DNA from: Sphingomonadales bacterium
GTDB lineage: Bacteria; Pseudomonadota; Alphaproteobacteria; Sphingomonadales; Sphingomonadaceae
Assembly (NCBI GenBank): GCA_014763545.1
Contig: JACXVD010000006.1
Span: 62,001-126,000, forward strand
Direction: 5' to 3'
DNA length: 64,000 nt
Shown here piece by piece: positions 17,708 through 26,869 of the stretch. The notes beneath the pieces were generated by a model, which worked only from the letters and a program-made list of their open reading frames with translations, had not been told where the DNA came from and did no database searches. The translations under genes were made by a program, and so were the position numbers. Within the stretch, counting starts at the first letter, position 1; each line of letters opens with the position of its first letter.

Positions 17708-19032
17708 TTCGGCGCCTTGTGCGCAGCCAGTTCGCGCAGCACGACCCAGGCAAGGATGCTGAACAGCGCGTAGCCGATGGCCATGCCGAGTGCCACCGCC
17801 CAGCCGACAGCCGCCGCGCCCATTCCGACCATCGCGACAATCGCCACCGCAACCGCCACGACCGTGACGCTGCGCACGATCAGTGGGTAGGAGGCATGGC
17901 CGGTCGCATAGAACATCGGCTCATAGGACACGCTGGCCAGTTCGAACGAGGCGCCGATTGCGAGCGGCAGCAGGATCGACGCGCCGGTGGCAAAGGCATC
18001 GCCGCCCACCAGATCGAGCAGCGGCCCACCCAGCAACATCGCGCAGACTGTCACCACTACGCCGCCGATCCCGGCGATGATCGTCACCCGGCGGACCATG
18101 CGGCGAAACGCCTCGGCATCGGAGCCGATCTGCGCATGGACGAATTCGGGGAAGACGGCGCGCGCCACCAACTGGGCGAATTTGCCGATGCTCTGCGCCA
18201 GCTGGTCGGCAAGGCGATAGACGCCCGCCGCGCTTGTGCCGAGGAAATAGCCGACCGCCAGCAGCGGCCCCTGCTTGGTCAGCGCATCGAGCGTGGAGTT
18301 GCCGTAGGTGATGCCGAAAAAAGCGCCCAGCCCCGGATTTTCCTCCATCGCCTGGCGCCATTTGCCGAAATTGGCGCGGCTCATCGCCTCGGGCGCAAGC
18401 CGCCAGGCAGCATACCAGTAGAGCGCACCCGAAAGCAGGTCGAGCAGGGCCCAGGCGAACAGGAACCGGCCCACAGTCGGCCCCACGAACAGGATGATCA
18501 GCGCGGCGATCAGCCTGCCTGCCGGCACCACCGCTTCGACATAGCTGCCGATATCGAAGCGGTCGAGCACGCGCACCACGCCGTTGGGCGCGGTCATGCG
18601 CGACCACAACAGCGCACAATTGAAGGCGAAGGCCATGTCGATATATCGAGGATTGAGCTGCAAGGTATGCCCAAAGCCGTAGAACACGACGAAGGCAATC
18701 ACGCAGCCGACCACCGCGCCCGACACGTCGATCGCGCCGCACAACCAGGTCAGTCGCCCGAACTGCGGCCAGTTCTTTTCCGTCACCGGCTTCGCGCCGA
18801 AGCGCACCAGCGTCTGCCAGGTCTGGAAGCTGGCGATGGCGACCAGCGCCTGCGCCGTGCCGAAGATCAGCGAAAAGTGGCCGAAATCCTTGACGCCCAG
18901 CGAGCGCGAGAGGATCGCGATATAAACCAGGCTGATGACGGCGGCGAAACCCTTCCCGCCAAGCAGCCACGCCAGGTTGCGGAGGATGTTCCTCAGACCG
19001 TCGCGGCGCACGTCAGGCAGCGGCTGTTCCAT
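17704..19032 (-). CDS. Polysaccharide flippase (Wzx/MATE-like)
   Basis: A 442-residue integral membrane protein with about twelve to fourteen hydrophobic segments, for example AAVISLVYIAILS near the N-terminus and AVAIVAMVGMGAAAVGW near the C-terminus. It resembles the oligosaccharide flippase (Wzx/PST) family, which turns lipid-linked repeat units across the inner membrane. It is translationally coupled to the nucleotidyltransferase downstream and divergent from the glycerophosphotransferase-like gene at 19125. Confidence 0.82.
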   Translation of the reverse strand: MEQPLPDVRRDGLRNILRNLAWLLGGKGFAAVISLVYIAILSRSLGVKDFGHFSLIFGTAQALVAIASFQTWQTLVRFGAKPVTEKNWPQFGRLTWLCGAIDVSGAVVGCVIAFVVFYGFGHTLQLNPRYIDMAFAFNCALLWSRMTAPNGVVRVLDRFDIGSYVEAVVPAGRLIAALIILFVGPTVGRFLFAWALLDLLSGALYWYAAWRLAPEAMSRANFGKWRQAMEENPGLGAFFGITYGNSTLDALTKQGPLLAVGYFLGTSAAGVYRLADQLAQSIGKFAQLVARAVFPEFVHAQIGSDAEAFRRMVRRVTIIAGIGGVVVTVCAMLLGGPLLDLVGGDAFATGASILLPLAIGASFELASVSYEPMFYATGHASYPLIVRSVTVVAVAVAIVAMVGMGAAAVGWAVALGMAIGYALFSILAWVVLRELAAHKAPK

Positions 19033-19124
19033 TGCGGCGCTCTTTGGACGAGGCGTGGGACAAGTTCAATGGGATTGGCGCATCGGATTGGCAAGCGCCC
19101 ACCACTGCCCTATTGCCCGCCGCG

Positions 19125-20288
19125 ATGAAGCGCGTCCTGTTTCTGTTCAATCACGATGCGGCGCATCAGGTCGCCCATCTCGCGTCGGTTGCCGCGGCCA
19201 TGGGGCGCACCCATCCCGAAGTGGCGACCATCGTCGCCTATTCGACCCCGGCCATCCGCGACCAGTTGCGCAAGCTGATCGGCGAAGACGATGCAGCCCG
19301 CCTCGACTGGAAGGAACTCGCCCTCCCCGGCTGGGCACGCATCGCAGCGCGTCTGTTCGACAGGGTGTTGCCTGCAACGCGCTTGCTGCGCCTGCGTCTC
19401 AACGCACCGCTGTTCGCATCGGTCGACATGGTCGTTTCGACCGAGCGGACCTGCCTGCGGCTCAAGGCGCAGCTCGACCCGGCCCAAACGCCACTGTTCG
19501 GCTTCATCCCGCACGGATCGGGCGATCGAAGCGTTTCCTATCACCCCGATATCACGCGGTTCGACCTGGTGATGGTGTCGGGCCGCAAGGTGGTGGACCA
19601 GCTGGTGTCGCATGGCGTATCGCCCGAGCGGATCGAGGTCACGGGCTACCCCAAGTTCGAGGCGGTCGACCTGTCGGCCAAGCCGGACTTCTTCGGTAAC
19701 GGCAAGCCGACCTTCGTCTACAACCCGCATTTCGACCCGCATCTGTCCAGCTGGTACGATGCCGGGCCGGAACTGCTGCGCTGGTTTGCCAGCGACGAGG
19801 GCCAGGCGTTCAACTGCATTTTCGCGCCGCACGTGATGCTGTTCCGCAAGCGGCTGCACATTTCGCCCGAATACAAGGTCGCAAGGCAGCGGCCCGATAT
19901 TCCGCCCGAGGCACTCTCCGCGCCCAATATCCTGGTCGATGTCGACAGCCCGCGCCTGTTCGACATGAGCTACATGCTCGGCGCCGATGCCTATATCGGC
20001 GATGTGTCGAGCCAGATGTACGAGTTCCTCACCCGGCGCAGACCCGCCTACTACCTCGATTGTCGCGAGAACCCGCGCGAGGAGGACGATAGCTGGCACA
20101 TGTTCTGGAAAACCGGGCCGAAGGTGGGCTCGATCGCCGAACTCACACCACTGCTGCCGCGCTATGCCGAAATCGGCGCGCAATATCGCGCGGCGCAGGA
20201 CGAATTGCTCGACTATACCTTCGACATGGGCGACCAGCCTGCCTCGGTTCGCGCCGCCGACGCTATCGCGCGCAAGGCGGTGGGCTAG
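19125..20288 (+). CDS. CDP-glycerol glycerophosphotransferase-like protein
   Basis: A 387-residue GT-B-like protein. The N-terminus MKRVLFLFNHDAAHQ and the C-terminal half (VYNPHFDPHLSSW, LVDVDSPRLFDMSYMLGAD, GDVSSQMYEFL) recall the TagF/TagB-like glycerophosphotransferase family, which transfers polyol phosphates or sugars to surface polymers. ATG 19125 is used; the frame is open further upstream to 19032 but adds no domain. The stop overlaps the convergent GT4 gene by four bases. Donor and acceptor are unknown. Confidence 0.7.
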   Translation: MKRVLFLFNHDAAHQVAHLASVAAAMGRTHPEVATIVAYSTPAIRDQLRKLIGEDDAARLDWKELALPGWARIAARLFDRVLPATRLLRLRLNAPLFASVDMVVSTERTCLRLKAQLDPAQTPLFGFIPHGSGDRSVSYHPDITRFDLVMVSGRKVVDQLVSHGVSPERIEVTGYPKFEAVDLSAKPDFFGNGKPTFVYNPHFDPHLSSWYDAGPELLRWFASDEGQAFNCIFAPHVMLFRKRLHISPEYKVARQRPDIPPEALSAPNILVDVDSPRLFDMSYMLGADAYIGDVSSQMYEFLTRRRPAYYLDCRENPREEDDSWHMFWKTGPKVGSIAELTPLLPRYAEIGAQYRAAQDELLDYTFDMGDQPASVRAADAIARKAVG

Positions 20289-21412
20289 GCCAGTCCCATG
20301 ACGCCAAGATGGCTGGCGACCGCATTCCCGACACTGTAATCAGCCGCCCGCGCGCGCAGGATAGCGGGTTCGCGCGGGTCGCCGAGCGAATCAACCACCC
20401 CCTGCGCCAGTGCCGCTTCTGTCAGTCCGGTGACCCGGCAGCCCGGCAAGCCTTCCAGCAATTCGCGCGCAGGCAGGAAGCAGTCGGTCGTCACCACCGG
20501 GCAGCCGCAGGCGAGCGCCTCGATCACCGATGCTGGAAGCCCTTCATATTCGGATGACATCAGCAGCAGGTCGGCGCGGGCCAGCATGTCGACCGGATCG
20601 GTGACGAAGCCGGGCATGTCGACTGCGTCGGCCAGCCCCAGCTCATTCGCCAGCACTTCCAGCTCTCCACGCTGCGGCCCTTCGCCGAGGATCACCAGCC
20701 TTGCGTGCGCCGCCACACTCTCGGGATAATCCTTGCGCACGAGCGCCAGCGTGCGGATCGCCCGGGCAAAATTCTTCTGTGGGGCCAGTCGGCCCAGCGC
20801 CACGATCAGCGGCGCGTCACCAGCATCGCCGCCATCCGGCGCGGCAGCGACCATGCGGCCCGTTACATAGGGGTTATGGACCGAGCGGAAGCACGCATCG
20901 CTGCCCGCGAACTGCGCTTCGAGCAGATGCGTTTCGGCATCGCTCAGCGTCAGCACCGCATCGGCCGATCCGAACAGGGCACCATAGCCCGCGCGCCGGA
21001 TCCCTGTGATCAGCGGGCCATCCGCCTTACGCAGGATCGGGTTGGTCGTCTTGATAAACAGCCGCGGGCGCGCCTTGCCCGCGCCCCTGACCGCCAGCCC
21101 GGAGAACCAGCTGATGTTGTTGGCCGTACCCAACAGGACATCGGGACGCTCCGCACGCAGCCAGCGGCGCATTGCGGCAAAAGTCATTACCTGGCCCAGC
21201 GCGCGTTTGCGAAACCGCCGGTTGGCGAGTGCGACCACGGCCACATCGCGGCTCAGCATCCCGCGCAATTCGCTATCGAGCTCGCCCGCATCAGTACACA
21301 GCACCACCGAAACCCGGTGTCCGCATGCCGCGAACCCATTGGCCAGATAGACCACGACCCGCGAGATTCCGCCGGTTTCCAGATCGTAGGCGGCGAGGGC
21401 TATGTGCGCCAT
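20285..21412 (-). CDS. Glycosyltransferase family 4
   Basis: A 375-residue GT-B glycosyltransferase. The N-terminal domain starts HIALAAYDLETGGISRVV, and the donor-binding domain contains VALGRLAPQKNF, the linker SSEYEGLPASVIEALACG with the family E-x7-E pair, and VVTTDC. It transfers a sugar from a nucleotide donor to a growing glycan at the cytoplasmic face. It lies in the first glycan cluster, between the glycerophosphotransferase-like gene and the HAD phosphatase. Sugar not determined. Confidence 0.86.
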   Translation of the reverse strand: MAHIALAAYDLETGGISRVVVYLANGFAACGHRVSVVLCTDAGELDSELRGMLSRDVAVVALANRRFRKRALGQVMTFAAMRRWLRAERPDVLLGTANNISWFSGLAVRGAGKARPRLFIKTTNPILRKADGPLITGIRRAGYGALFGSADAVLTLSDAETHLLEAQFAGSDACFRSVHNPYVTGRMVAAAPDGGDAGDAPLIVALGRLAPQKNFARAIRTLALVRKDYPESVAAHARLVILGEGPQRGELEVLANELGLADAVDMPGFVTDPVDMLARADLLLMSSEYEGLPASVIEALACGCPVVTTDCFLPARELLEGLPGCRVTGLTEAALAQGVVDSLGDPREPAILRARAADYSVGNAVASHLGVMGLA

Positions 21413-21461
21413 GCTGATGCTCGCTCACGCTGGTTGCCAGACCGGGTGGGCCAGCGCAGGA

Positions 21462-22124
21462 TCAACCGACGTCTCCGCGCGACAAATCCGCCGCCTGCCA
21501 TCCCCGGCTGTGGGCACGGGCCGCTTCGCTGTCGCTGCCGGTGGCGAAAATCGCCTCGTCCGCCACATCGAGCAGCGGTGCATCGGCGAAACTGTCGCTG
21601 ACGAAACGAATGGTGCAATCGTCCGGATCGATACCCTGCGCCTCCATCCAAGCTTGCACCCGCGCGAGCTTTTCCGCGCCGTAGCAATTGCCGCCGGGAA
21701 TATCGCGCCCGTCCCAGCGCGTGGCGATGAGGTCCGGTATATCCAGCGCCTGCGCGAATGCGCGCGCGTAAAATCCGAAAGCGGCGGTGGCGATCACCAG
21801 CCGTGCGCCTGCAGCACGATCTTCCGCCAGCAGCTGCAGCGCCCCCGGCATCAGGCCACCCGCAGCAATCCGGCGACTGGCAAACTCCTCCCCGACCCGC
21901 TCGAGTTCCGCGAGCGGCGCGCTGCCCGTCATCAGCTTCATCCCCATCCGCTTCAGCGTGGTGCGGCTGTAGAGCTTCGCCTTGTAGAGCAGCATCAGCA
22001 CGATCCACACCGGCGAGAACGCCAGCCGCCACGGGGCGAGACGGGCCGCCGCGAAATGGAGGAAGGGGGTGAAGGTCGGCGCGCGGGTAAGCGTCCGGTC
22101 GAGGTCGTAGATCGCGATGCGCAT
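21462..22124 (-). CDS. HAD-IB family phosphatase
   Basis: A 220-residue HAD phosphatase. The nucleophile motif is YDLDRTLTR, motif II lies around VIATAAFGFYAR, the Lys near AEKLARV and the acidic motif in FVSDSFADAPLL. A hydrophobic cap region (LAFSPVWIVLMLLYKAKLY) is like PgpC-type phosphatases that act on phospholipid head groups. The neighbouring glycerophosphotransferase-like gene would fit a glycerol-phosphate theme. Substrate unproven. Confidence 0.75.
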   Translation of the reverse strand: MRIAIYDLDRTLTRAPTFTPFLHFAAARLAPWRLAFSPVWIVLMLLYKAKLYSRTTLKRMGMKLMTGSAPLAELERVGEEFASRRIAAGGLMPGALQLLAEDRAAGARLVIATAAFGFYARAFAQALDIPDLIATRWDGRDIPGGNCYGAEKLARVQAWMEAQGIDPDDCTIRFVSDSFADAPLLDVADEAIFATGSDSEAARAHSRGWQAADLSRGDVG

Positions 22125-22216
22125 CGCGATTGTGGCTAGCCCGCTCGCTTACGCTGCGCAAGCCGGGTTGCGGCCCGGATTTGACCATGGGCCATCGCAG
22201 GGGCCATAGAGCAATC

Positions 22217-22519
22217 ATGCAAGCCACCATATCACATGCCGCCCACCCTCGCGGCCTCTCGCCGCGCTGGCGGCTGGCGCTGTGGAGCGCGGCGGCGGGA
22301 CTGTTGCTGATCCCCGCCATCGCCATGCAATTCACCGCCGAGGTGAGGTGGACGGCACTCGACTTCACTGTGATGGCGTTGATGCTGGCCCTGACTTGCG
22401 GCGGTATCGAACTGGCCGCGCGGCTGTCGCCCAGCCGCCGGGCGTTTGCCATTGCCGTGGCAGTGGTGCTTGCACTGTTCCTGCTCGTTTGGGGCGAGCT
22501 TGCCGTCGACATAGTCTAA
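22217..22519 (+). CDS. Small membrane protein of unknown function
   Basis: A 100-residue protein with three hydrophobic segments: LALWSAAAGLLLIPAIAM, FTVMALMLALTCGGIEL and AIAVAVVLALFLLVWG. No motif recognised. ATG 22217 is chosen because the upstream extension of the frame is Arg/Cys-rich and not membrane-like. It is divergent from the HAD phosphatase and ends eight bases before the convergent SDR. Confidence 0.6.
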   Translation: MQATISHAAHPRGLSPRWRLALWSAAAGLLLIPAIAMQFTAEVRWTALDFTVMALMLALTCGGIELAARLSPSRRAFAIAVAVVLALFLLVWGELAVDIV

Positions 22520-22527
22520 GCGCGCGG

Positions 22528-23316
22528 TCAGGCGGGGATGATCTCGCCCTTCCAGTCGAATACCTTGCCGCTGTCGTGTGGGCCCAACCGGTCGATCACC
22601 GCCAGCAAATTGCGCGCTGCCGAGGCGGGCGAGGTAAGCTGGCCCTCGGCGAGATTGGCCCGAAACGGAGCGGACAGCGCCGTATCCACGGTGCCCGGAT
22701 GCAAGGCCACGACCGCCATGTCCTCGTTACGCCGGGCCATTTCGATCGCGAAATTGCGGATCAGCATGTTGAGTGCCGCCTTGCTCGCGCGATAGGAATG
22801 CCACCCACCCAGCCGGTTATCCCCGATCGACCCGACCCGTGCAGAGAGCGCGGCGAACACCGCCCTCCCCTGGCGCGGCATGATCGGCAGAATGTGCTTG
22901 GCGATCAGCGCCGGGCCGATGGTGTTGAGGCGAAACACGGCTTCCATCGCAGCCCCGTCGATCATCCGCAGGCCCTTTTCCGGTCCGGGTCCATCCGGCG
23001 GCGTGAGCACGCCGCTCGCCACGATTACGAGCTGCGGTGGGGTGGCGGCCATCGCGCTGACCGCCCCAGCGATCGAGGCCTCGTCGGTCAGGTCGAAACG
23101 GAACGGTTCGATTCCCGGACCCTCCGGCCCGGCACCGCCCCGCGATCCGGCGTACACGCGCACGCCGCTTTGCGCCAATTCATGCGCCAGCGCCGCACCA
23201 ATTCCGCCGCTCGCGCCGAATATCGCCGCCACGCGCGGCCAGCTGGGTTCACCCTGTTCCACGCGCCGTTTACTACACGATCCATTCGCCTTGCGGACCC
23301 TGAAATGCACCGCCAT
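22528..23316 (-). CDS. Short-chain dehydrogenase/reductase
   Basis: An SDR oxidoreductase with the Rossmann motif AIFGASGGIG, the active-site Ser in FAALSARVGS and the catalytic pair in YRASK. The C-terminal HPGTVDT is the usual substrate-side motif. The start is uncertain: ATG 23316 (262 residues, AAGG upstream) or GTG 23262 (244 residues, closer to the usual SDR N-terminus). The frame stays open into the sdhB promoter region. Substrate unknown. Divergent from sdhB. Confidence 0.8.
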   Translation of the reverse strand: MAVHFRVRKANGSCSKRRVEQGEPSWPRVAAIFGASGGIGAALAHELAQSGVRVYAGSRGGAGPEGPGIEPFRFDLTDEASIAGAVSAMAATPPQLVIVASGVLTPPDGPGPEKGLRMIDGAAMEAVFRLNTIGPALIAKHILPIMPRQGRAVFAALSARVGSIGDNRLGGWHSYRASKAALNMLIRNFAIEMARRNEDMAVVALHPGTVDTALSAPFRANLAEGQLTSPASAARNLLAVIDRLGPHDSGKVFDWKGEIIPA

Positions 23317-23425
23317 CGCCGCCTTGTTCCGCTGCTCCGGTCGCCAAGGCGGCAGGCCGCGGCCCATTTGACCCTGTACCATGCGACAAGTGTGACATCT
23401 CCCGGCGAAACTGGGCTCCACGCGC

Positions 23426-23453
23426 TTGTGTTGGCGCGCGTAATCGTTAGATA
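23426..23453 (+). promoter_or_regulatory. Possible sigma-70-type promoter of sdhB
   Basis: TTGTGT (23426-23431) and TAGATA (23448-23453) are separated by 16 bases, 43 bases before the sdhB start. The match to TTGACA/TATAAT is partial. Confidence 0.35.
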
Positions 23454-23495
23454 GGCCGCACACGAAAGCGGGCATAGCAACGGGATTATCCAGCC

Positions 23496-24278
23496 ATGGC
23501 AACCTTCACCCTCCCGAAAAACTCCAAGATCCGCAAGGATGGCAAGGCGCACACCGCCGCCGGTGCCAGCCGGGTGAAGAAGTTCAAGATTTACCGCTAC
23601 GATCCCGACAGTGGCGAAAATCCGCGCTACGACACGTTCGAAATCGACCTCGACAATTGCGGGCCGATGGTTCTCGACGCGCTGATCAAGATCAAGAACG
23701 AGATTGACCCGACGCTGACGTTCCGCCGTTCCTGCCGCGAAGGGATTTGCGGTTCCTGCGCGATGAACATGAACGGTGCAAACGGCCTCGCCTGCACTAC
23801 TGCGATGGAAGATCTGCCCAGCGAAGTGCGCATCACCCCGCTGCCGCATATGGACGTGATCAAGGATCTCGTCCCCGACTTCACCCATTTCTACGCCCAA
23901 TATGCCTCGATCCGCCCATGGCTGCAGGCTGTCAGCCCTGCGCCGAGCGGCAAGGAGCGCAAGCAGAGCCCGGAGCAGCGCGAAAAGCTCGACGGGCTGT
24001 ACGAATGCATCCTGTGCGCCTGCTGTTCGACCAGCTGCCCGAGCTATTGGTGGAATTCGGACAAGTTCCTCGGCCCGGCGATCCTGCTGCAGGCCTATCG
24101 CTGGCTGGCAGACAGCCGTGACGAGATGACCGGCGAACGGCTCGATGCGCTGGAAGATCCCTTCCGGCTGTATCGCTGCCACACGATCATGAACTGCGCC
24201 AATGTCTGCCCCAAGGGGCTGAGTCCGGCGCGCGCGATCGCGGAAATCAAGAAGATGCAGGCGGAGCGCCAGATCTGA
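23496..24278 (+). CDS. sdhB: Succinate dehydrogenase iron-sulfur subunit
   Basis: A 260-residue subunit that carries electrons from the SdhA flavin to quinone at the inner membrane (TCA cycle, complex II). Cys motifs for the [2Fe-2S] cluster are CREGICGSC and the later Cys in NGLAC; those for [4Fe-4S] and [3Fe-4S] are [11 protein letters not shown] and [12 protein letters not shown]. The N-terminal positive tail is slightly long. sdhC, sdhD and sdhA are not adjacent; the upstream gene is a divergent SDR. A thioesterase and zapE follow closely. Confidence 0.95.
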   Translation: MATFTLPKNSKIRKDGKAHTAAGASRVKKFKIYRYDPDSGENPRYDTFEIDLDNCGPMVLDALIKIKNEIDPTLTFRRSCREGICGSCAMNMNGANGLACTTAMEDLPSEVRITPLPHMDVIKDLVPDFTHFYAQYASIRPWLQAVSPAPSGKERKQSPEQREKLDGLYECILCACCSTSCPSYWWNSDKFLGPAILLQAYRWLADSRDEMTGERLDALEDPFRLYRCHTIMNCANVCPKGLSPARAIAEIKKMQAERQI

Positions 24279-24280
24279 TC

Positions 24281-24751
24281 GTGGGCGCCAGGCCACAGCT
24301 GGAATTCAACGAATATCTGCGGGAAAGCCACCCGGACCATCCGGGCTGGCACGAATGGCGCATCGCCGATGAAACGCGGTTCAACGGGGGCGTGCTCGGC
24401 ACCGTGCTGGTCCGTCCCGAAGGCGACGACCAGGCCCGGGTGCGCATCTTCCCGCGCCGCATCCACACCAATCTGGCCGACAATGTCCACGGCGGGATCA
24501 TCCTGGCGCTGATCGACATTTCGCTGTTCGCCGGGTCAACCGTCGCGACCGGCCACGACATGAAATTCGGCGTGACGGTGGAGGTTAACAGCCATTTCGT
24601 CGGCGCAGGCGATCCTTCCCGCCCGCTCGATGCCGTGGTCGAAGTGGTGCGCGAAACGGGCCGCATGATCTTCGTGCGCGGACAAGTGGTGCAGGACGAC
24701 GACATGGTCGCCAGTTTTAGCGGTATCCTGCGCAAGATCGCCCGCCCGTGA
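24281..24751 (+). CDS. PaaI-type hotdog thioesterase
   Basis: A 156-residue hotdog-fold protein of the PaaI family. The conserved block NVHGGIILALIDISLF contains the HGG motif and the acidic residue that takes part in catalysis; the C-terminal strand FVRGQVV is also typical. It hydrolyses acyl-CoA thioesters; the substrate is unknown. GTG 24281 starts two bases after the sdhB stop. The stop overlaps the zapE GTG start by four bases (GTGA). Confidence 0.8.
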   Translation: MGARPQLEFNEYLRESHPDHPGWHEWRIADETRFNGGVLGTVLVRPEGDDQARVRIFPRRIHTNLADNVHGGIILALIDISLFAGSTVATGHDMKFGVTVEVNSHFVGAGDPSRPLDAVVEVVRETGRMIFVRGQVVQDDDMVASFSGILRKIARP

Positions 24752-25866
24752 CCGGGGTGCTGCAACGCTACACCGCGCTGGTCGAGGCCGGCGAGTTGCG
24801 CGCCGACCGCGAACAGACCGCGGCGGCACAGCGCCTCGACGCGTTGCAGCAAGAACTTCAAGCCGTCCCCCAGCGCGGCAGCGTGTTGTGGCGCGCGCTT
24901 GGCCGCAAACCGCAGCGTCCGCGCGGGCTATACATCTGGGGCGGAGTCGGGCGCGGCAAGTCGATGCTGATGGACCTGTTCCACGATTCGCTGGCGATAG
25001 CGGAAAAGCGGCGGGTGCACTTCCACGCCTTCATGCTCGAAGTCGACGCGCTGGTGCGCGAGGAGCGCAAACGCGAAGCGGGCGATCCGATCGCCCCGGT
25101 CGCCGCCCGGCTAGCCGAGGGGCTACGCTGCCTCGCCTTCGACGAGATGGTGGTCAACAACACCGCCGATGCCGCGATCATGAGCCGGTTGTTCACCGCG
25201 CTGATCCGCGACCAGGGGGTGACGGTGGTTACAACCAGCAACCGGCCGCCGCACGATCTCTACAAGGACGGGCTCAACCGCTCGCTGTTCCTGCCCTTCA
25301 TCGACCTGATCGAGCAGGAGCTCGACATCTTCACGCTCAACGGCCCGGTCGACTACCGGCTGGACCGGCTTGGGGGGCTTGGCACCTGGCACCATCCGTG
25401 GGGCGATGAGGCGACGGCGCAGGTGCGCGAAGCCTTCTTCCGCCTGACCGACTACAAGCCCGAAGATGCCGCCCACGTGCCCAGCGCGGAGCTCGACGTC
25501 GGCGGGGGGCGCATGCTGCACGTTCCCAAGAGCCTGAAAGGCGTCGCCGTTTTCAGCTTCAAGAAGCTGTGCGGCGAGAACCGTGGCGCTTCCGACTATC
25601 TCGCGATTGCGCGCGCCTATCACACGGTGGTGCTGGTCGGGATTCCCCGGATGGGGCCGGAAAACCGCAACGAGGCGATCCGCTTCACCAAGCTGGTCGA
25701 TGCGCTCTACGAACACAAGGTCAAGCTGTTCGTGACTGCCGCGGCCCTTCCGGAAGACCTCTACAAGAGCGGCGATGGTGCCTTCGAATTCGAACGCACG
25801 GTCAGCCGGTTGATGGAAATGCAGAGCGACGATTACATGGCGCTCGGCCACGGGATCGAGGATTAG
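24748..25866 (+). CDS. zapE: Cell division protein ZapE (AFG1-like ATPase)
   Basis: A 372-residue P-loop ATPase. Walker A is GGVGRGKSML (residues 65-74), Walker B is LAFDEMVV and a sensor region appears at VVTTSNRPP. This is the AFG1/ZapE family; E. coli ZapE associates with the Z-ring under oxygen limitation. GTG start, coupled to the thioesterase through a four-base overlap. It converges on the rpfF-like gene, with five bases between stops. Confidence 0.9.
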   Translation: MTGVLQRYTALVEAGELRADREQTAAAQRLDALQQELQAVPQRGSVLWRALGRKPQRPRGLYIWGGVGRGKSMLMDLFHDSLAIAEKRRVHFHAFMLEVDALVREERKREAGDPIAPVAARLAEGLRCLAFDEMVVNNTADAAIMSRLFTALIRDQGVTVVTTSNRPPHDLYKDGLNRSLFLPFIDLIEQELDIFTLNGPVDYRLDRLGGLGTWHHPWGDEATAQVREAFFRLTDYKPEDAAHVPSAELDVGGGRMLHVPKSLKGVAVFSFKKLCGENRGASDYLAIARAYHTVVLVGIPRMGPENRNEAIRFTKLVDALYEHKVKLFVTAAALPEDLYKSGDGAFEFERTVSRLMEMQSDDYMALGHGIED

Positions 25867-25871
25867 GGACC

Positions 25872-26831
25872 TCAGGCCGCGTTGGCGAGCTTGGCCTGTG
25901 CCGTGGTCAGCCGGTTCATCACCTTGAGGTCCTGCTCGCGCAGTTGCAGCGCGGAATCGGCCCACAATTCGGTGATGTCGGTCAGTTCCTCGAGCTTGAG
26001 GTCCCACACCAGCTTGGTCGCGCGGCGTGAATTGACCAGCCCGGCATGGCGCCGTTCGGACTTGCGGATGAATTCGCGGCAGGCATGCAGCCCCTCGCCC
26101 GTTTCCGCCAGCTCGTGCACCAGGCCCAGCTCGAACATTTCCTCCGCCGTATAGGTCTGGTTGGAAGTGATGATCCGGTCTGCCATCGCGCTGCCCAGCT
26201 TGCGGGTGAGCAGCGCATGGGCGCCCATCCCGGGGAACAGGCCAAACATGATTTCGGGCAGGCCGAAGGTCGCACCGCGTTCGGCGACGATGTAGTCGAA
26301 GCTCAGCAAGGCTTCGAACCCGCCACCCAGCGCCGCGCCCTGGGCGAGCCCGATGGTCAGCACCGGCAGGTCAAGCGACTGCATGTTGCGGTGGAGCATG
26401 CGGCAGCAACGGTGGCCGTAGCGCACCAGCCCTTCGCGGTTGCGTTCGAGGATCAGCTTGCGGAACAGCGCTAGGTCGCCACCGAAACAGAACACCCCCG
26501 GCGCGCGACTGCCCAGCACCATATAGCGCAGCGGAACCTTGCCAGGTCCGAAACTGCCGACGATCATATCCTGCCAGTTTTCGAAGTCGGCGAGCATCGG
26601 CGGCGTAAAACTCGGCCGACCGGAAGGGCGCATGAAAGTCCACAAGGTCTGGCTGTCGTCTTCGTAAAGGACATCGAGCTCGTTCAGTGAGAACAACCCC
26701 TCCGGGATCGAGGAATGCAGCGCACTTTCGGCGATCAGGTCTTCTTCGTTTCCTTCGAAAGGAAACGCCGAACTGCTCAGATCGGTGCCTTCTTTGCCCA
26801 CGCCATCAATTCCATTCGACAAACGATCCAC
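25872..26831 (-). CDS. rpfF: RpfF-type DSF synthase (crotonase superfamily)
   Basis: A 319-residue crotonase-fold protein closely resembling RpfF of Xanthomonas, which makes diffusible signal factor (a cis-2-enoic acid) from 3-hydroxyacyl-ACP by dehydration and thioester cleavage. The shared blocks are FGGDLALF (116-123), QGAALGGGFEALLS and FGLPEIMFGLFPGMGA. The two catalytic glutamates are E173 and E193, spaced 20 apart as in RpfF E141/E161. RpfF-like C-terminal blocks LTDITELWADSALQL and VMNRLTTAQAK also match. The N-terminus is about 30 residues longer than in RpfF; GTG 26831 is the start. No RpfC/RpfG partner is nearby. The gene follows the XrtA operon on the same strand. Confidence 0.82.
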   Translation of the reverse strand: MDRLSNGIDGVGKEGTDLSSSAFPFEGNEEDLIAESALHSSIPEGLFSLNELDVLYEDDSQTLWTFMRPSGRPSFTPPMLADFENWQDMIVGSFGPGKVPLRYMVLGSRAPGVFCFGGDLALFRKLILERNREGLVRYGHRCCRMLHRNMQSLDLPVLTIGLAQGAALGGGFEALLSFDYIVAERGATFGLPEIMFGLFPGMGAHALLTRKLGSAMADRIITSNQTYTAEEMFELGLVHELAETGEGLHACREFIRKSERRHAGLVNSRRATKLVWDLKLEELTDITELWADSALQLREQDLKVMNRLTTAQAKLANAA

Positions 26832-26869
26832 GTGCGACCCCCGGACCGGAATTTCTTCGATGGACCGGG

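Noticed and set aside
23105-23115. GGTTCGATTCC, which looks like a tRNA T-loop
   Set aside because: No acceptor, D or anticodon stem can be built around it and it lies inside the SDR coding region.
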